A stretch of DNA of 14,719 bases from an uncultured Prevotella sp. (GCA_937877685.1 CALFGU010000116.1:1-14719), one strand, 5' to 3'; positions 1 to 7,437 are shown, counted from the stretch's first letter. Numbers and translations are program-made. The notes: a model not told the origin generated them from the letters alone.

Positions 1-628
1 GCAGTTCTCCACCGGGTTCATCGTTACCGGGTTCGTCTCCGCCGGGCAATTCACTACCGGGTTCATCGCTACCGGGTTCATCGCTACCGGGTTCGTCCGG
101 AATCACGGGCGTATCCGGGATTTCCGGCTCCTCCGGGGTTACAGGTGTATCCGGAATCACTGGGGCATCTGTGCTGATATATCTGCCGTTATTCAGATAC
201 AAAACACTACCAACCCAGGTCAATTCCTCATATTCGAAATATTCACTTTCAACCGTTAAATTCTGTTTTTTCCAGTTTGAAGGAACAGAAGCACTACCTA
301 AATCCAGCAGTTTATACATACCAGCATTGAGCTCAGTCCCTTCCAGCCCCAGACTCAGTGTAATAGCGCCCTGTATATTCAGACTACCGCTGAGCGTCAA
401 AACCGCTTTAGACGAATTTTCGTTAGAAAGCTTGAACGTCAAAGTACTGCCTTGCTGCAGATTCAGCACATTTGCAGAGATAGAACTCTGCCCTGCCACT
501 TCCAATGCTGTTCCTCTGTTGAAGCAAAAACCTGAACCTTTGCGCAAGGCGAAGACGAACAACAAGGAAAAACAAACCGCACGCCAGCGCAACATAGAGC
601 GTGAGCGCAACAAGTAATCACCACTCAT
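1..628 (-). CDS. Secreted beta-rich surface protein, N-terminal part (runs off left edge)
   Basis: I translated this by hand. From the ATG at 626-628 the minus frame is open to the window edge (209 codons). The protein begins MSGDYLLRSRSMLRWRAVCF and continues with a hydrophobic stretch, a plausible signal peptide; a second ATG at 593-595 would give a more compact one (MLRWRAVCFSLLFVFAL). Residues about 40-155 are Ser/Thr/Leu/Gly-rich with alternating beta-strand character (LTLSGSLNIQGAITLSLGLE, then YKLLDLGSASVPSNWKKQ and LTWVGSVLYLNNGRYIS). This resembles the end modules of autotransporter-type beta-strand repeat proteins. From about residue 157 it becomes an acidic Pro/Gly/Ser linker with DEPGS repeats. 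The C-terminal domain lies outside the window, so function is unknown; an exported adhesin-like or surface protein is my inference. The gene diverges from the DUF3108 gene at 877. Confidence 0.72.
   Translation of the reverse strand, partial: MSGDYLLRSRSMLRWRAVCFSLLFVFALRKGSGFCFNRGTALEVAGQSSISANVLNLQQGSTLTFKLSNENSSKAVLTLSGSLNIQGAITLSLGLEGTELNAGMYKLLDLGSASVPSNWKKQNLTVESEYFEYEELTWVGSVLYLNNGRYISTDAPVIPDTPVTPEEPEIPDTPVIPDEPGSDEPGSDEPGSELPGGDEPGNDEPGGEL
11..100 (-). repeat. Six 15-base tandem repeats coding a DEPGS linker
   Basis: Read on the plus strand, units start at 11, 26, 41, 56, 71 and 86 with consensus ACCGGGTTCATCGCT. The units at 56 and 71 are identical, and that at 41 is the most diverged. 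On the coding minus strand each unit gives five residues of the type DEPGS, GDEPG or ELPGG. A perfect period of five codons keeps the frame, so gain or loss of units would change linker length without a frameshift. Confidence 0.9.
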
Positions 629-686
629 TTCTGACTCACCTTCACCCTCTGAGAACAATTTAAGACATAGCGCGCCTAAAGTTACT

Positions 687-702
687 CTTTGTGCGCACAA
701 AG
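687..702. promoter_or_regulatory. 16-bp perfect palindrome between divergent genes
   Basis: CTTTGTGCGCACAAAG reads the same on both strands. It lies 58 bases upstream of the left-edge minus-strand gene and about 185 bases upstream of the DUF3108 start, a suitable place for an operator. Its half GCGCACAAAG also occurs over the -7 box of the second ftsZ at 10103-10112. No bound regulator can be named. The sequence TAAAGTTA at 677-684 resembles a -7 box (TAACTTTA on the minus strand), but no matching -33 box is at the right distance. Confidence 0.5.
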
Positions 703-820
703 TCTCTCATTGTTTTTCCTGTTTAAGGTTTTATCAGGGGCACGTCTAATCTTCTGATGGTTTGCTTTAGAAAAAACTTGCAGATGTGAGTCAAAACCGT
801 GGAATCATCTTTGTTTAATT

Positions 821-862
821 ACGGTGTGTCAAGATGGACTGCTGTCTTTCCTGACACACCGT
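821..862 (+). promoter_or_regulatory. 11-bp perfect inverted repeat in the DUF3108 leader
   Basis: ACGGTGTGTCA (821-831) is matched by TGACACACCGT (852-862) across a 20-base loop. The right arm ends 14 bases before the ATG at 877. In RNA it would form a stable stem next to the ribosome entry region; in DNA it could be an operator. There is no T-run after it, so it is not a simple terminator. Confidence 0.6.
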
Positions 863-876
863 TTGATTCTCTACTT

Positions 877-1668
877 ATGAAACACAAACTCCTACTTCTC
901 ATCAGCGCCCTGTTGCTTGCATGCAGCGCTGGAGCCCAATGTCCCGTTGAGAACACGGCATTCAAGAGTGGCGAACACTTGGATTATGACCTTTATTTCA
1001 ATTGGAAGTTTATTTGGATAAAAGTGGGTTCTGCGCAAATGGATATTAAGCAGACGAAGTATAAAGGTCAGGATGCCTATCGTGCTTATCTCATCACGCG
1101 AGGCTCAAAGCAGGCCGACCGTTACTTTGTGATGCGCGACACGCTCACTTCCTATGTCACGACCGACATAGTTCCGCTGTTCTATCAAAAGGCGGCGTAC
1201 GAGGGAAACACGTATCGCAACGAGATTGTGCATTACAATTATGAGAATGGCAAAGCGCATTTGAACTTGAGTTATCAAAAGAATGACAAACCCGCAACGA
1301 AGAAGACGGTCACCGTAAACGAATGCCCCTATGACATGATAAGCATGCTCCTTAAGGCGCGCTCGTTTGACGGAAGTAAGTTTAAAGTGGGCGACCGCAT
1401 CTCTTTCATGATGGCCGAAGGCAAACATTGCGAACGCCAATACATCGTCTATCGCGGACGTGAGAAATTCACGAATGAATATACGGACGAAACCTTTGAC
1501 TGCCTCGTCTTCTCCTTCGTGGAAAAGAAGGGCAAGAAGGAAAAAGACATCGTGACCTTTTACGTAACCAATGATAAAAACCACCTTCCCGTGCGCCTTG
1601 ACCTGAACCTCAAATTCGGTTCGGCAAAGGCATTTTTGAAAACGGCAAAAGGCGTTAGACACCAATAA
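877..1668 (+). CDS. DUF3108-domain exported protein
   Basis: A 263-residue exported protein. I chose the ATG at 877 over an in-frame upstream ATG at 799 because the shorter form begins with a clean signal peptide (MKHKLLLLISALLLACSAGA) and the longer form would code through the 821-862 inverted repeat. The LLAC segment could be a lipobox, with Cys17 as lipidation site; cleavage near Ala20-Gln21 by signal peptidase I is the alternative. The mature part opens with FKSGEHLDYDLYFNWKFIWIK, typical of DUF3108 proteins, and continues as a beta-rich fold to the C terminus (DLNLKFGSAKAFLK). The molecular function of the family is not established; an envelope role is inferred from export. Its stop codon overlaps the pdxB start (TAATG), so the two are probably cotranslated. 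Confidence 0.88.
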   Translation: MKHKLLLLISALLLACSAGAQCPVENTAFKSGEHLDYDLYFNWKFIWIKVGSAQMDIKQTKYKGQDAYRAYLITRGSKQADRYFVMRDTLTSYVTTDIVPLFYQKAAYEGNTYRNEIVHYNYENGKAHLNLSYQKNDKPATKKTVTVNECPYDMISMLLKARSFDGSKFKVGDRISFMMAEGKHCERQYIVYRGREKFTNEYTDETFDCLVFSFVEKKGKKEKDIVTFYVTNDKNHLPVRLDLNLKFGSAKAFLKTAKGVRHQ

Positions 1669-2699
1669 TGAAACTCATCATCGACGACAAAATACCTTTC
1701 ATCCGTGGCGAAGCCGAGAAGTTGGGCGAAGCGGTCTATCTTCCCGGTGCGAAAATCACGGCTGAGGATGTGCGTGAGGCAGATGTGCTCATTACGCGCA
1801 CTCGTACGCTCTGCAATAAGTCATTGCTCGAGGGTTCTAAGGTGCAGTTTATTGCCACCGCCACTATTGGTTTCGACCATCTGGATGTTGACTACCTGCG
1901 TGAGGCGGGTATTGCTTGGACAAACTGCCCCGGCTGTAACGCAACTAGTGTGGCGCAATACGTTGAGACATCCCTGCTCCTCCTTGCGGAAGAGGGGAAG
2001 ATTAATCTTTCGGATTGCACGGTGGGAGTCGTAGGTGTGGGCAACGTAGGCCGACGTGTGGTGGAGCGATTGGAACGTATGGGCTGCCGTGTGCTTCTAA
2101 ATGACCCCCCACGAGCAGAAAAGGAGGCGGATTTTGCAAAGCATGCCGCTTCGCTCTCACAGTTGCAAGCGGAATGTAATGTGATTACCATCCATACGCC
2201 TCTTGTCATGGGCGGGGCGCATCCCACGCTTCACCTTGTGAATGCTGATTTTCTCAAAGACTTAAAGCGTCGCCCTATTTTGATAAATGCGGGGCGCGGA
2301 GAGGTGGTTGATGGTGCGGCTCTGAGTCAGGCGCTCGACGAAGGGTGGGTGAGTGACGCGGTAATTGATACCTGGGAAAACGAACCCTCTATCAATCGCG
2401 AATTGCTCCGTAAGGTGTATCTCGGTACGCCTCATATTGCCGGTTATTCGGCAGACGGCAAGGCGAATGGCACACGCATGGCGCTCCAAGCCGTAGCCCG
2501 TCATTTCAATAAGGAGGTTACCTTTGAGGTTTCCGCACCTGCGCTCCCCGAAGGCTATTCCTATTATCCCGAAATGGCGGTGACGCCCGATTCTCCCTTG
2601 CGTCTTTACAATCCCCTTCGAGATAGTGAAGCCCTAAAGGCACATCCCGAGGATTTTGAAAAACTTCGTGGCGACTATCCCTTGCGTCGTGAATGCTAA
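1668..2699 (+). CDS. pdxB: Erythronate-4-phosphate dehydrogenase
   Basis: PdxB oxidises 4-phospho-D-erythronate to 2-oxo-3-hydroxy-4-phosphobutanoate in the DXP-independent branch leading to pyridoxal 5'-phosphate. The 343-residue protein shows the D-2-hydroxyacid dehydrogenase layout. The Rossmann nucleotide-binding motif is VGVGNVG (G123, G125, G128), catalytic Arg210 lies in NAGRGEVVDG, catalytic Glu239 in DTWENEP, and the acid His256 in TPHIAGYSADGK. The TPHIAGYSADGK block and the spacing of Arg, Glu and His are PdxB-like rather than those of phosphoglycerate dehydrogenase. At 343 residues it is a little shorter than the E. coli enzyme (about 380), mainly at the C-terminal end. The start overlaps the DUF3108 stop by one base, pointing to coupled translation. 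The gap to mutS is 65 bases with no visible terminator. Confidence 0.95.
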   Translation: MKLIIDDKIPFIRGEAEKLGEAVYLPGAKITAEDVREADVLITRTRTLCNKSLLEGSKVQFIATATIGFDHLDVDYLREAGIAWTNCPGCNATSVAQYVETSLLLLAEEGKINLSDCTVGVVGVGNVGRRVVERLERMGCRVLLNDPPRAEKEADFAKHAASLSQLQAECNVITIHTPLVMGGAHPTLHLVNADFLKDLKRRPILINAGRGEVVDGAALSQALDEGWVSDAVIDTWENEPSINRELLRKVYLGTPHIAGYSADGKANGTRMALQAVARHFNKEVTFEVSAPALPEGYSYYPEMAVTPDSPLRLYNPLRDSEALKAHPEDFEKLRGDYPLRREC

Positions 2700-2764
2700 A
2701 CTAATTTGTCTAACATGAGAGAGCGGTAGGCGTAACTCCGTTCCCTTTACTCGAATAAATCTCC

Positions 2765-5389
2765 ATGGCGAAAGAAGAATTAACCCCGATGATGAAACAG
2801 TTTTACGACTTAAAGTCGAAACACCCTGACGCTGTGTTGCTGTTTCGTTGCGGAGACTTCTATGAAACCTACTGTGATGATGCCGTGATTGCCGCTCAGG
2901 TGCTCGGCATCACCTTGACGCGTCGTAACAATGGCAAAAGCGCAACGGCCACTCAGACAGAAATGGCCGGTTTTCCCCATCATGCGCTCGACACTTACTT
3001 GCCGCGCCTTGTCAGAGCAGGTTATCGTGTCGCCATTTGCGACCAATTGGAAGACCCTAAGTTTGCGAAGAAACTCGTAAAGCGTGGTATCACCGAACTC
3101 GTAACTCCAGGCGTAGCGATTGCCGACAATGTGTTGACAAGTCGCGAAAACAACTTCCTGGCTGCCGTGCATTTCGGAAAAACTGCCGTTGGGCTTTCCC
3201 TCTTAGACATCTCTACGGGCGAATTTCTGCTCACCGAGGGCACGCCTGAGACTATTGACAAACTCTTAGGCGGGTTTGCCCCAAAGGAAGTATTGGTGGA
3301 GCGCGGACGTAAGGACCGCTTTGTGGGACTTTACGGAGCGAAATACTTTATCTTCGAACTCGACGACTGGGCTTTCAATGACACAACGGGGCGTGAGAAA
3401 CTCTTGAAACACTTCGACGTTAAGAATCTCAAGGGTTTCGGTGTGGAGCATCTTCAAGCCGCTACGGTGGCAGCAGGTGCCATTCTCATCTACTTAGAAC
3501 AGACCCAGCACACACAGGTTTCCCACATTACGCGCCTCCAGCCTATTGAGGAAGAGCGCTACGTACGTTTAGACAAATTTACAACTCGCAACCTCGAACT
3601 TGTTCGCCCCATGAACGAGGGCGGAAGGTCGTTGCTCAACGTTATTGACCATACGCTCACACCGATGGGAGCACGTTTGCTCAGCAGATGGGTTATGTTC
3701 CCTCTTCGTTCCGTTCGAGAAATCGAAGAGCGACAGAACGGCGTAGAATGTTTTTTCCGACAACCCGATTTTCGTGACCTTTGTCAGCAGGAGTTAGAAA
3801 GAATTGGCGACTTGGAACGTATAGTTTCAAAAGTTGCCGTTGGGCGCGTCAATCCTCGAGAAATGCAGCAGCTTCGTATTGCTTTAGATAGTGTTGCACG
3901 TCTTAAAGAGGCTTGCGCTTGTACTTCCGACGACCACATTCGCCAGTTAGGCCTCCGCCTTGATTGTTGCGAAGAACTTAGGTCTCGAATACTTCACGAT
4001 CTTCGCCTTGACCCACCCGCGTTAGTAGCTAAGGGAGGCGTAATTGGCGCTGGGGTGAATGAAGAACTCGATGATTTACGCGCCATTTCCACTTCGGGAA
4101 AAGACTATCTCTTGCAGATGCAACAACGTGAGAGTCAGCAGACGGGAATTCCCAGTTTGAAGATAGGTTTCAACAATGTGTTTGGTTACTATATCGAAGT
4201 GCGCAACACGTATAAGGATAATGTGCCCGCCGATTGGATTCGCAAGCAAACATTAGCCCAAGCCGAGCGCTACATTACCCAAGAGTTGAAGGAATATGAG
4301 GAAAAAATCCTCGGTGCTGAGGATCGCATCCTTGCACTTGAGACCCGCCTCTACAACGAACTCGCACAATACGCACTTGGTTTCATTGCCTTGCTCCAGC
4401 GTAACGCTCGTGCGCTCTCCACTCTCGATTGCCTTCATTCATTAGCCCATGTGGCGGCACTCCATCGCTATGTGCGCCCCGTAGTTGACGAAACCTTGTC
4501 CTTGGATATCGTTCAGGGTCGCCACCCCGTAATTGAAACGCTCATGCCTGTGGGTGAGGAATACATTGCTAACGATGTGCATCTCGACACTACCAATCAG
4601 CAGGTAATCATTATCACTGGGCCTAACATGGCAGGTAAATCGGCGCTCTTACGTCAGACTGCGCTCATCACCCTTCTCGCACAAATGGGATCGTTTGTAC
4701 CTGCCGAAAGCGCACGTATCGGTGTGGTAGATAAAATCTTCACTCGCGTGGGCGCCAGTGATAACATATCTGTGGGCGAAAGTACCTTTATGGTCGAAAT
4801 GAGTGAGGCGGCGAATATTATGAATAATATTACGGAGCGCTCATTAGTCTTGTTCGACGAACTTGGGCGCGGAACGAGCACTTACGATGGTATTTCTATC
4901 GCTTGGTCTATTGTAGAGTATCTTCACGAAAACCCTACCGCCCCTGCACGTACACTTTTCGCCACTCACTACCATGAACTCAACGAAATGGAAGAGTTGT
5001 ATCCGCGCGTTAAGAACTTTAACGTGTCGGTAAAGGAGTCGGGCAACAAAGTTATTTTCTTGCGCAAACTCATGAGAGGAGGTTCGGAACATTCCTTTGG
5101 TATTCACGTAGCAAGAATGGCAGGAATGCCGCGTACAATAGTTGACCGCTCGGAAGTTGTACTTAAACAACTGGAACGTAATCATGCAAATGGAAGTCCT
5201 GCTGAGGCTGTGCAACAAATGTCTGACACCATTGCCTCGGGAAGTACCCAACTTTCATTTTTCCAACTTGACGACCCCGTTCTGATGCAAATCCGCGACG
5301 AACTGCTTCAGGTAGATATCAACAACCTTACCCCCATGGAGGCGCTTAATAAGTTGGACACGCTGAAGCGTATTGTAACAGGGAAGTAA
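2765..5389 (+). CDS. mutS: DNA mismatch repair protein MutS
   Basis: An 874-residue MutS, full length for MutS1. The mismatch-recognition Phe-X-Glu motif is present as F32-Y33-E34 in RCGDFYETY. It is followed by the connector, the core and clamp domains (roughly 250-600), and the ABC-type ATPase: Walker A GPNMAGKS at about 619-626, the ST(F)MVEM signature, Walker B with DELGRGTSTYDG near 700, and the switch histidine in ATHYHEL. The C-terminal tail (NNLTPMEALNKLDTLKRIV) is the usual helical dimerisation segment. In the cell it binds base mismatches and small loops and, with ATP, recruits MutL. The start ATGGCGAAAGAAGAA matches the usual MutS N terminus just before the TPMMKQFYDLK segment. The gene is followed at once by an AT-rich repeat element and then radA. 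Confidence 0.98.
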   Translation: MAKEELTPMMKQFYDLKSKHPDAVLLFRCGDFYETYCDDAVIAAQVLGITLTRRNNGKSATATQTEMAGFPHHALDTYLPRLVRAGYRVAICDQLEDPKFAKKLVKRGITELVTPGVAIADNVLTSRENNFLAAVHFGKTAVGLSLLDISTGEFLLTEGTPETIDKLLGGFAPKEVLVERGRKDRFVGLYGAKYFIFELDDWAFNDTTGREKLLKHFDVKNLKGFGVEHLQAATVAAGAILIYLEQTQHTQVSHITRLQPIEEERYVRLDKFTTRNLELVRPMNEGGRSLLNVIDHTLTPMGARLLSRWVMFPLRSVREIEERQNGVECFFRQPDFRDLCQQELERIGDLERIVSKVAVGRVNPREMQQLRIALDSVARLKEACACTSDDHIRQLGLRLDCCEELRSRILHDLRLDPPALVAKGGVIGAGVNEELDDLRAISTSGKDYLLQMQQRESQQTGIPSLKIGFNNVFGYYIEVRNTYKDNVPADWIRKQTLAQAERYITQELKEYEEKILGAEDRILALETRLYNELAQYALGFIALLQRNARALSTLDCLHSLAHVAALHRYVRPVVDETLSLDIVQGRHPVIETLMPVGEEYIANDVHLDTTNQQVIIITGPNMAGKSALLRQTALITLLAQMGSFVPAESARIGVVDKIFTRVGASDNISVGESTFMVEMSEAANIMNNITERSLVLFDELGRGTSTYDGISIAWSIVEYLHENPTAPARTLFATHYHELNEMEELYPRVKNFNVSVKESGNKVIFLRKLMRGGSEHSFGIHVARMAGMPRTIVDRSEVVLKQLERNHANGSPAEAVQQMSDTIASGSTQLSFFQLDDPVLMQIRDELLQVDINNLTPMEALNKLDTLKRIVTGK

Positions 5390-5393
5390 TAAA

Positions 5394-5494
5394 TAGGTTT
5401 TTAGGTTTTTAGGTGATGAGGTTTTAAGTGTTTAAGACTTGCAGACCGGACGGAACCTCATAACCTTAAAACCTCATAACCTTAAAACCTTAAA
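5394..5494. repeat. Iterated-word inverted repeat between mutS and radA
   Basis: The left side is AGGTTTTT in tandem (from 5395 and 5403), then ATGAGGTTTTAAG (5416-5428). The right side has two tandem copies of the 16-mer ACCTCATAACCTTAAA (5455-5470 and 5471-5486) plus a partial third. CTTAAAACCTCAT (5465-5477) is the exact reverse complement of 5416-5428, so a 13-bp stem with a 36-base loop can form. It lies in the mutS-radA spacer and ends just before the radA start at 5502. Confidence 0.75.
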
Positions 5495-5501
5495 GAGACT
5501 T

Positions 5502-6887
5502 ATGCCCAAAGATAAAACAGTATATGTCTGTGAACATTGCGGACAGGAATCTCCTAAATGGCAAGGGAAATGTCCGGCTTGCGGACAGTGGAATACGTTT
5601 AAGGAACTCCACATTCACGCTTCCTCAACTCGTCAGGCAGAAGTGCAAGCGCGTCACGCCTTGACGGGACTTGACGGCCAGCGTACGCAACCTGTTGCGC
5701 TGCGTAACGTGTCGGCAGAAGAAGAACCTCGCATTGACACCCACGACGCTGAGTTAAATCGCGTTTTAGGTGGCGGACTCGTGCCCGGGTCGCTCATTCT
5801 GTTGGGCGGAGAACCCGGTATCGGGAAATCTACACTCTTATTGCAAACCGTGCTCGCCATGAAGGAGCGCCGCATTCTCTATGTGAGCGGCGAAGAAAGC
5901 GAACGCCAAATAAAACTCCGCGCTGACCGCATCACGCAAGAACCTTCCGACTGCCTCCTTGTGTGTGAAACCAACCTTGAAGCCATCTTCACGCATATTA
6001 AAAACACACAACCAGGCCTCGTTATCATTGACTCCATACAGACTATCGCCACCGAGACCGTAGAATCCTCACCCGGTAGCGTCACTCAGATTCGCGAGTG
6101 TGCAGCCGCCATTTTGAAGTACGCCAAAGAGAGCAACGTGCCCGTAATTCTCATTGGTCACATCACGAAAGAGGGAAGTATTGCCGGACCTAAGGTATTG
6201 GAGCATATCGTTGACACTGTCTTGCAATTTGAAGGCGACCGCCACTATTTCTATCGCATCCTGCGCAGCATCAAAAACCGTTTCGGCTCCACCTCTGAGA
6301 TTGGCATCTACGAAATGAACGCCGACGGACTCCGCCCAGTAGATAATCCCTCAGGCTTACTCCTAACGCAGAGCGGAGAAGAACTTTCGGGCATCGCCAT
6401 ATCGGCAGCAATTGAGGGCGTTCGTCCCTTCCTCATCGAAACTCAAGCTTTAGTTTCAACTGCAGCTTACGGAACGCCCCAACGTTCTGCTACAGGTTTC
6501 GACCTTCGCCGCTTAAACATGCTTCTTGCCGTCTTAGAGAAGCGCGTTGGCTTTAAACTCGTGCAAAAGGACGTCTTTCTCAACATTGCAGGAGGCATCC
6601 GCGTGAGCGATCCTGCGATAGATTTATCAGTTATTGCTGCAGTGCTTTCTAGTAATGTAGATACGGCGATTGAGCGTAATGTATGTATGGCGGGAGAAGT
6701 AGGGCTGAGCGGAGAAATACGCCCTGTCAACCGCATTGCTCAACGCATAGCTGAGGCTGAAAAGTTAGGTTTCCGCCGCTTCCTCTTGCCCGAGGCTAAC
6801 ATGAAGTCCATCGATCCTAAGCAATACAACATCGAACTCGTTCCAGTAGCCCGCGTAGAACATGCCCTGCGCGAACTGTTTGGATAG
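5502..6887 (+). CDS. radA: DNA repair protein RadA
   Basis: A 461-residue RadA (Sms), usual length. It begins MPKDKTVYVCEHCG; the C4 zinc finger uses Cys10, Cys13, Cys24 and Cys27. The RecA-like ATPase has Walker A GEPGIGKST at about 103-111 and a Walker B region at LVIIDSIQT. The RadA-specific KNRFG motif is at about 258-262 (IKNRFGSTSEIGIYEM), and the C-terminal Lon-protease-like domain includes DVFLNIAGGIRVSDPAIDLS. RadA is a DnaB-like branch-migration helicase acting in recombination and repair. The frame stays open upstream to a TTG at 5439, but that stretch lies in the repeat element and would push the zinc finger away from the N terminus, so I reject it. A terminator follows 23 bases after the stop. 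Confidence 0.97.
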   Translation: MPKDKTVYVCEHCGQESPKWQGKCPACGQWNTFKELHIHASSTRQAEVQARHALTGLDGQRTQPVALRNVSAEEEPRIDTHDAELNRVLGGGLVPGSLILLGGEPGIGKSTLLLQTVLAMKERRILYVSGEESERQIKLRADRITQEPSDCLLVCETNLEAIFTHIKNTQPGLVIIDSIQTIATETVESSPGSVTQIRECAAAILKYAKESNVPVILIGHITKEGSIAGPKVLEHIVDTVLQFEGDRHYFYRILRSIKNRFGSTSEIGIYEMNADGLRPVDNPSGLLLTQSGEELSGIAISAAIEGVRPFLIETQALVSTAAYGTPQRSATGFDLRRLNMLLAVLEKRVGFKLVQKDVFLNIAGGIRVSDPAIDLSVIAAVLSSNVDTAIERNVCMAGEVGLSGEIRPVNRIAQRIAEAEKLGFRRFLLPEANMKSIDPKQYNIELVPVARVEHALRELFG

Positions 6888-6910
6888 GAAGTTCCGCGCA
6901 TAAAGCAAGA

Positions 6911-6950
6911 AACGCCAGTGTACAAGTCCGTACGCTGGCGTTTTCTTTTT
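6911..6950 (+). terminator. Intrinsic terminator after radA
   Basis: AACGCCAGTGTAC (6911-6923) pairs with GTACGCTGGCGTT (6930-6942) as a 13-bp stem with one G-U pair and a six-base loop (AAGTCC). It is followed by TTCTTTTT. This is a strong rho-independent terminator for the plus-strand DUF3108-pdxB-mutS-radA block. Confidence 0.92.
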
Positions 6951-6978
6951 AATACGACTGTCTGACGTCGAGTTTTCG

Positions 6979-7020
6979 GACAGACACACTGAGATTTTAG
7001 ACAGACACACTGAGTTTTTA
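6979..7020. repeat. 21-bp tandem repeat, two copies
   Basis: GACAGACACACTGAGATTTT plus A (6979-6999) is followed at once by a copy (7000-7020) differing at one base (T for A at the sixteenth base). A half-matching stretch (GTCGAGTTTTCG) just upstream may be a decayed third unit. It lies in the radA-tRNA intergenic region and adjoins the inverted-repeat element that follows. Confidence 0.85.
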
Positions 7021-7113
7021 GACATAAGAACATAAGAACAAAAGGGGATAGGTGTTTTCTTATTGCTCTTATCCCCCAAAAAGTTCTTTTGTTCTTCTGT
7101 TCTTCTGTCTAAA
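7017..7113. repeat. Inverted-repeat element, copy 1 (AAGAACA words)
   Basis: The arms 7017-7043 (TTTAGACATAAGAACATAAG, then AACAAAA) and 7087-7113 (its complement) match at 25 of 27 positions. Inside them GGGGATA (7044-7050) pairs with TATCCCC (7070-7076) around a 19-base loop, giving one long interrupted hairpin. The arms are built from a repeated AAGAACA word. No coding sequence is present. It could act as an RNA hairpin or be the remnant of a small non-coding mobile repeat; neither is shown. Confidence 0.8.
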
Positions 7114-7177
7114 CAAATCGACACCATCCGCCTTTTCTACTTCTCTCTGAAAACAGTAACGCCTAATGCGCAAAATT

Positions 7178-7214
7178 GTTTGGGTACTTAAGAAAAACAG
7201 TTTGGGTACTTAAG
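7178..7214. repeat. Direct repeat GTTTGGGTACTTAAG, two copies
   Basis: The 15-mer occurs at 7178-7192 and 7200-7214, a 22-base period. A third, inverted copy is at 13940-13954 in the murC-ftsQ gap. The related word CAATTTGAGA follows at 7220-7229. The function is unknown; the positions are all intergenic. Confidence 0.85.
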
Positions 7215-7282
7215 GGCGACAATTTGAGAGTTTGTGTGAGGGATGCCTGATTGCGTTGTGAGCTGGTGCTGGGTGGGGGTAG

Positions 7283-7381
7283 CCATAAGAACATAAGCAC
7301 AAAGTTATTTTTGATTGTAAGGCAGTAGGGGTATGTCCATTCCCTTTTATGCTTATGTCCTTCTGTTCTTCTGTCTAAACC
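7283..7381. repeat. Inverted-repeat element, diverged copy 2
   Basis: This resembles the element at 7017-7113. The left side has CATAAGAACATAAGCACAAA, and the right side ends with TTCTGTTCTTCTGTCTAAAC (7361-7380), identical to 7095-7114. The clearest stem is ACATAAGCA (7291-7299) with TGCTTATGT (7350-7358). The arms are less symmetric than in copy 1. The bases between the copies (7114-7282) hold the 15-mer direct repeat and nothing else I can identify. Confidence 0.7.
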
Positions 7382-7437
7382 CGAATTTTTTCAGTCTAAA
7401 TCCTCTAACGCTTTCCGACAGAAACCCCCATAGGTAT

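Noticed and set aside
171..617. 148-codon plus-strand frame at the left end
   Set aside because: The minus frame over the same bases gives a signal peptide, beta-rich module and DEPGS linker; the plus product is a low-complexity shadow.
1105..1665. Long open frame on the minus strand inside the DUF3108 gene
   Set aside because: It is antisense to a gene with a signal peptide and clear family match, and its own translation shows no recognisable domain.
5439..5501. Upstream TTG start adding 21 residues to RadA
   Set aside because: The extension is encoded by the tandem repeat element, while the ATG at 5502 sits right before the conserved zinc finger.
7300..7307. TAACTTTG -7 box on the minus strand within element copy 2
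   Set aside because: There is no TTTG-like -33 box 19-21 bases upstream and no gene downstream on that strand.
6955..7385. Possible CRISPR array in the repeat-rich intergenic region
   Set aside because: Repeats are of different kinds and lengths, adjoin or overlap, and there are no equal unique spacers or cas genes.
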